The translations under genes were made by a program, and so were the position numbers. A stretch of DNA of 7,902 nt from the NCBI GenBank assembly GCA_028281075.1, contig JANQKO010000380.1:1-7902 (forward strand). The letters are read 5' to 3'. Of this stretch, positions 5,934-7,902 are shown piece by piece. Every line of letters begins with the position of its first letter. Positions within the stretch are counted from its first letter, which is position 1. Below the pieces are notes generated by a model. That model worked only from the letters and a program-made list of their open reading frames with translations. It ran no database searches and was not told the DNA's origin. Source of the DNA: Alphaproteobacteria bacterium (GTDB lineage: Bacteria; Pseudomonadota; Alphaproteobacteria; GCA-2731375).

Positions 5934-6311
5934 CTATTTCTGGCGCCAGCCGCCCGCCTCGTCGAGGAACCAGGTGCCGGCCGGGGCCTGCTGCATGATC
6001 TGCCGGGCGTAGACGCGGCCGACCTGGTCGGGCGACACGCCCTGCTGGCTGGCCCGGTCGGCGTAGATCCGGCTGCGCTTGGCGTTGACCTCGTTGATGA
6101 CGCCCTGGGGCGCGTTGCCCTGCCGGGCCACCAGCAAGCCGTCGAAGCGTTCGCCGACGACGCCCGACGCCCGCAGCGCGTCGAGCGACTGCGCCAGCGC
6201 GGTGCCGGCCGACCACGGCGACATCAGCATGCCGGCGGCAACCAGCAGCGCGGCCAGCCAGCGCCGGCGCGCGGCGACCAGATCCCGTCCGTCCGTTCGC
6301 ATACCTGTCAT
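5934..6311 (-). CDS. ydbL: YdbL family periplasmic protein (DUF1318)
   Basis: This 125-aa exported protein is of the YdbL/DUF1318 family. The N-terminus has a basic stretch (ARRRW, 14-18) and a hydrophobic core to about 36, ending in the signal peptidase I site ALA|Q at 40/41. The mature part carries the family pattern: LDALRASGVVGERFDGLLVA at 43-62, VINEVNAKRSRIYAD near 71-85, and a C-terminal GTWFLDEAGGWRQK. In E. coli YdbL is encoded with ydbH and ynbE and affects the YdbH-YnbE intermembrane lipid-transport bridge. The same order here supports the assignment. The start shares one base with the ynbE stop (TGATG), so the two are translationally coupled. ATG 6302 is an alternative start three codons in. 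The gene ends convergently 9 bp from the DUF1330 gene. Confidence 0.88.
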   Translation of the reverse strand: MTGMRTDGRDLVAARRRWLAALLVAAGMLMSPWSAGTALAQSLDALRASGVVGERFDGLLVARQGNAPQGVINEVNAKRSRIYADRASQQGVSPDQVGRVYARQIMQQAPAGTWFLDEAGGWRQK

Positions 6312-6529
6312 CAGAAGATGTCCGGATTCCCTTTGATGTCTTCCTTGGCCGTCTCTTCCAGCTTCACGCGGACTTCCGCGTCCAGCTTGATGTTGAGGTT
6401 GATGGTGATCGGCTCCTTCGGCGCCTCGACCCGCACGGTCGGCGCGCAGGCCGCGATGCCCAGGGCGAGCACGGCGGCCGGGAAAAGCCGCGTGCCGTCG
6501 ATACCACGTTGGCAGAGAACCGATAGCAT
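6311..6529 (-). CDS. ynbE: YnbE family outer-membrane lipoprotein
   Basis: This 72-aa lipoprotein precursor has a hydrophobic segment (LFPAAVLALGIAAC, 15-28) ending in a lipobox with the lipidated Cys28. The mature 45 residues contain the family core VEAPKEPITINLNIKLDAEV at 33-52, nearly the same as in E. coli YnbE. In E. coli, YnbE is an outer-membrane lipoprotein that pairs with the C-terminal end of inner-membrane-anchored YdbH to form an intermembrane bridge for phospholipid movement. The start ATG 6529 lies 23 bp after the ydbH stop without a strong ribosome binding site, so coupling to ydbH translation is likely. The n-region before the hydrophobic core is long (14 residues). The stop overlaps the ydbL start. 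Confidence 0.9.
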   Translation of the reverse strand: MLSVLCQRGIDGTRLFPAAVLALGIAACAPTVRVEAPKEPITINLNIKLDAEVRVKLEETAKEDIKGNPDIF

Positions 6530-6552
6530 ACCGTCAACCCGAACCGGCAAGG

Positions 6553-7902
6553 TCACTGGACGATAGCGCGCAGGGCGGAATCGGACAAGCGGAAGCCCTC
6601 CAGCACGGAGACCAGGATCCGGTCGGCGTTGCCGCTGAGATTGATGTTGATGGCGAAGGGATAGCCGTCCAGGACGTCTGGATTGTTGCCCGTCGTCCGC
6701 AGGCGAATCTCGGTCTCGCCGTCGAGGCCCTTGTCGACGGCGAACGACAGGCGGTCGTATTGAAAATTCTCCAGCGCCCGCAGCAGCAGGTCGACCGGCT
6801 CGCCGCCGGCTTCCAGCGCCTGCCGGGCCGTCGGCGACCGATAGCGCAGCACGCCGCCGGCGGCCGCGTCCAGGGCGCCATCCCGGATCGCGATTCCATC
6901 GTCGCGAATGACGATCGGCAGCGAACCGTTCAGCACCCCGGTGCCGGACAGGCCATCGAGCTTGACCAGCTTCAGCAACTCGGCCAGGTCGACCTGCTCG
7001 AGCCGCAGGGTGAGGCCGTTCTCCGCCCGCGCCGTGTCCAGCACGGCGTCGGCGAGCGACATGCGGCCGCCGGCGAAGACGGCCGTGGCCTGGGACAGGT
7101 CCAGCCTGGCGCCGCCGGCCGCGGTCAAGGCAAGGCCCAGGCGGGCCGCGAGGTCGCGCAACGGCACGCCGGCATCGACCGAGCGGATGCGCAATTGCTG
7201 CGTCGGCCGGCTGACCGGCGGCGCCAGCCGGCTGAAGTCCCATGACGTGGTCAGCCCGGCGATCCGGACGCCGGCGGCGACGAACGAGAGGTCGTTCGCC
7301 CGGACCCCCGCCGTGCCGTCGACGCCGTCGGGACTCCAATCGATGGTGGCCGACGCGTCGACAGCGCCGGCGACCTCGGTCAGGTCGTCGAGAATGTCGG
7401 TCAGCGCCGCCGGTTGCAGCCCGTCCGGCGAGAAGACGATCGCCGGGACGTCGACGCGGGCGCGACCACGGCCCGCCGCCAGGTCGTGGGTCCCGTCGAT
7501 CTCGACGGCGATACCGGTGTCGGCGGTGCGGGGCCTGAGCGCGAACGTCACCGCCTCCCCCGCCAGCGTGGCCTCGCCCGTCAGGGTCAGGGGCGGGACT
7601 TTCGGGTGCCGGATGTCGCCAACGCCGACGGCGGCCTCGATTGTCGCGCCGGTCCGCACATCGAGGTCGACGCCGCCGACCGTCAGGTCATGACCGGGCA
7701 CGAGGACGCGCGGCGCGGCGACGCGCAGGCGGCCCCGGTGGCCGGTATCGCCGCGCAGGGTGCCGGCGAGTTCGACCGTCAACGGCGCGACCCGCAACGT
7801 GGACGCGTCCCCGCCGGCGGCCAGCCGGATATCCAGGTCGTTGCTGGTCGCGACCAGATCGTGCGTCAGAAGCGGCGCGCCGGCGCCGTCCAGCGGCAGG
7901 AC
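6553..7902 (-). CDS. ydbH: YdbH family AsmA-like intermembrane transport protein, C-terminal 449 aa (partial)
   Basis: The frame is open from the window end to a TGA at 6553-6555, so the N-terminus lies beyond 7902. A TTG inside it at 7797 is not the true start. The visible part is rich in alternating beta-strand sequence, as in AsmA-like proteins that form long hydrophobic-groove bridges. The C-terminal YdbH/PF11739-like signature is clear: LPIVIRDDGIAIRDGALDAA, then ALENFQYDRLSFAVDKGLDG, and NPDVLDGYPFAININLSGN beginning at fragment residue 407. In E. coli YdbH (about 880 aa) is anchored in the inner membrane and, redundantly with TamB and YhdP, moves phospholipids to the outer membrane. 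About half of a usual-length protein is present. It is followed directly by ynbE and ydbL in one operon. Confidence 0.9.
   Translation of the reverse strand, partial: VLPLDGAGAPLLTHDLVATSNDLDIRLAAGGDASTLRVAPLTVELAGTLRGDTGHRGRLRVAAPRVLVPGHDLTVGGVDLDVRTGATIEAAVGVGDIRHPKVPPLTLTGEATLAGEAVTFALRPRTADTGIAVEIDGTHDLAAGRGRARVDVPAIVFSPDGLQPAALTDILDDLTEVAGAVDASATIDWSPDGVDGTAGVRANDLSFVAAGVRIAGLTTSWDFSRLAPPVSRPTQQLRIRSVDAGVPLRDLAARLGLALTAAGGARLDLSQATAVFAGGRMSLADAVLDTARAENGLTLRLEQVDLAELLKLVKLDGLSGTGVLNGSLPIVIRDDGIAIRDGALDAAAGGVLRYRSPTARQALEAGGEPVDLLLRALENFQYDRLSFAVDKGLDGETEIRLRTTGNNPDVLDGYPFAININLSGNADRILVSVLEGFRLSDSALRAIVQ

Noticed and set aside
6311..7339. 342-codon minus-strand open frame ending at the ynbE stop
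   Set aside because: Only its last 72 codons are ynbE. The upstream part overlaps ydbH in another frame and is low-complexity Arg/Gly/Ala-rich sequence.
1..7902. CRISPR arrays, tRNA or rRNA genes, toxin-antitoxin pairs, defence systems
   Set aside because: No regularly spaced repeats, no tRNA- or rRNA-like sequence and no relevant protein motifs were seen on either strand.

Overview
The window is GC-rich DNA with dense minus-strand genes and strong third-position GC bias. Long antisense open frames mirror almost every real gene. The gene families (sarcosine oxidase soxB-soxD-soxA, a PAS_5-type protein, DUF1330, and the ydbH-ynbE-ydbL trio) and the codon use fit an alphaproteobacterium, perhaps Rhodospirillales-like. 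This placement is by family resemblance, not by a marker gene.

Layout: (a) 1-2070, minus strand: a sarcosine oxidase operon, transcribed soxB (2070-829), soxD (817-536), soxA (from 539, only the first ~158 codons). soxA is broken at the window edge by a near-perfect 66-bp foldback (1-66 against 104-169) that looks like a contig-end artefact. (b) 2071-2365: a divergent, AT-richer intergenic region with a candidate sigma70-type promoter pointing right and a small perfect palindrome. (c) 2366-2896, plus strand: a 176-aa PAS_5-type protein. (d) 2930-3730, minus strand: a crotonase-fold protein with a TTG start and an excellent ribosome binding site, lacking both classical catalytic glutamates. 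(e) 3749-3889: a 141-bp palindromic, MITE-like element with imperfect terminal inverted repeats, a 29-bp inner hairpin and a terminator-like hairpin. (f) 3918-5453, minus strand: an AMP-forming acyl-CoA ligase. (g) 5631-5924, plus strand: a DUF1330 protein. (h) 5934-7902, minus strand: ydbH (C-terminal half only, runs off the window), ynbE lipoprotein and ydbL, a tightly packed envelope operon.

How the genes work together: soxBDA (with soxG expected beyond the edge) would encode a heterotetrameric oxidase that demethylates sarcosine or a related N-methylated amine and passes the methyl group to tetrahydrofolate. The ligase and crotonase lie head to tail and were probably one acyl-CoA catabolic unit. 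Removing the inserted element would leave only about 43 bp between them. YdbH, YnbE and YdbL are known in E. coli as an AsmA-like intermembrane lipid-transport bridge, its outer-membrane lipoprotein partner and a periplasmic accessory protein. The PAS_5 and DUF1330 genes are single-gene units with no clear link to their neighbours.

I found no wholly novel defence, CRISPR or toxin system. The most unusual signals are the foldback at the left edge, the palindromic element that separates ligase from crotonase, and two enzymes lacking expected active-site or metal-ligand residues.
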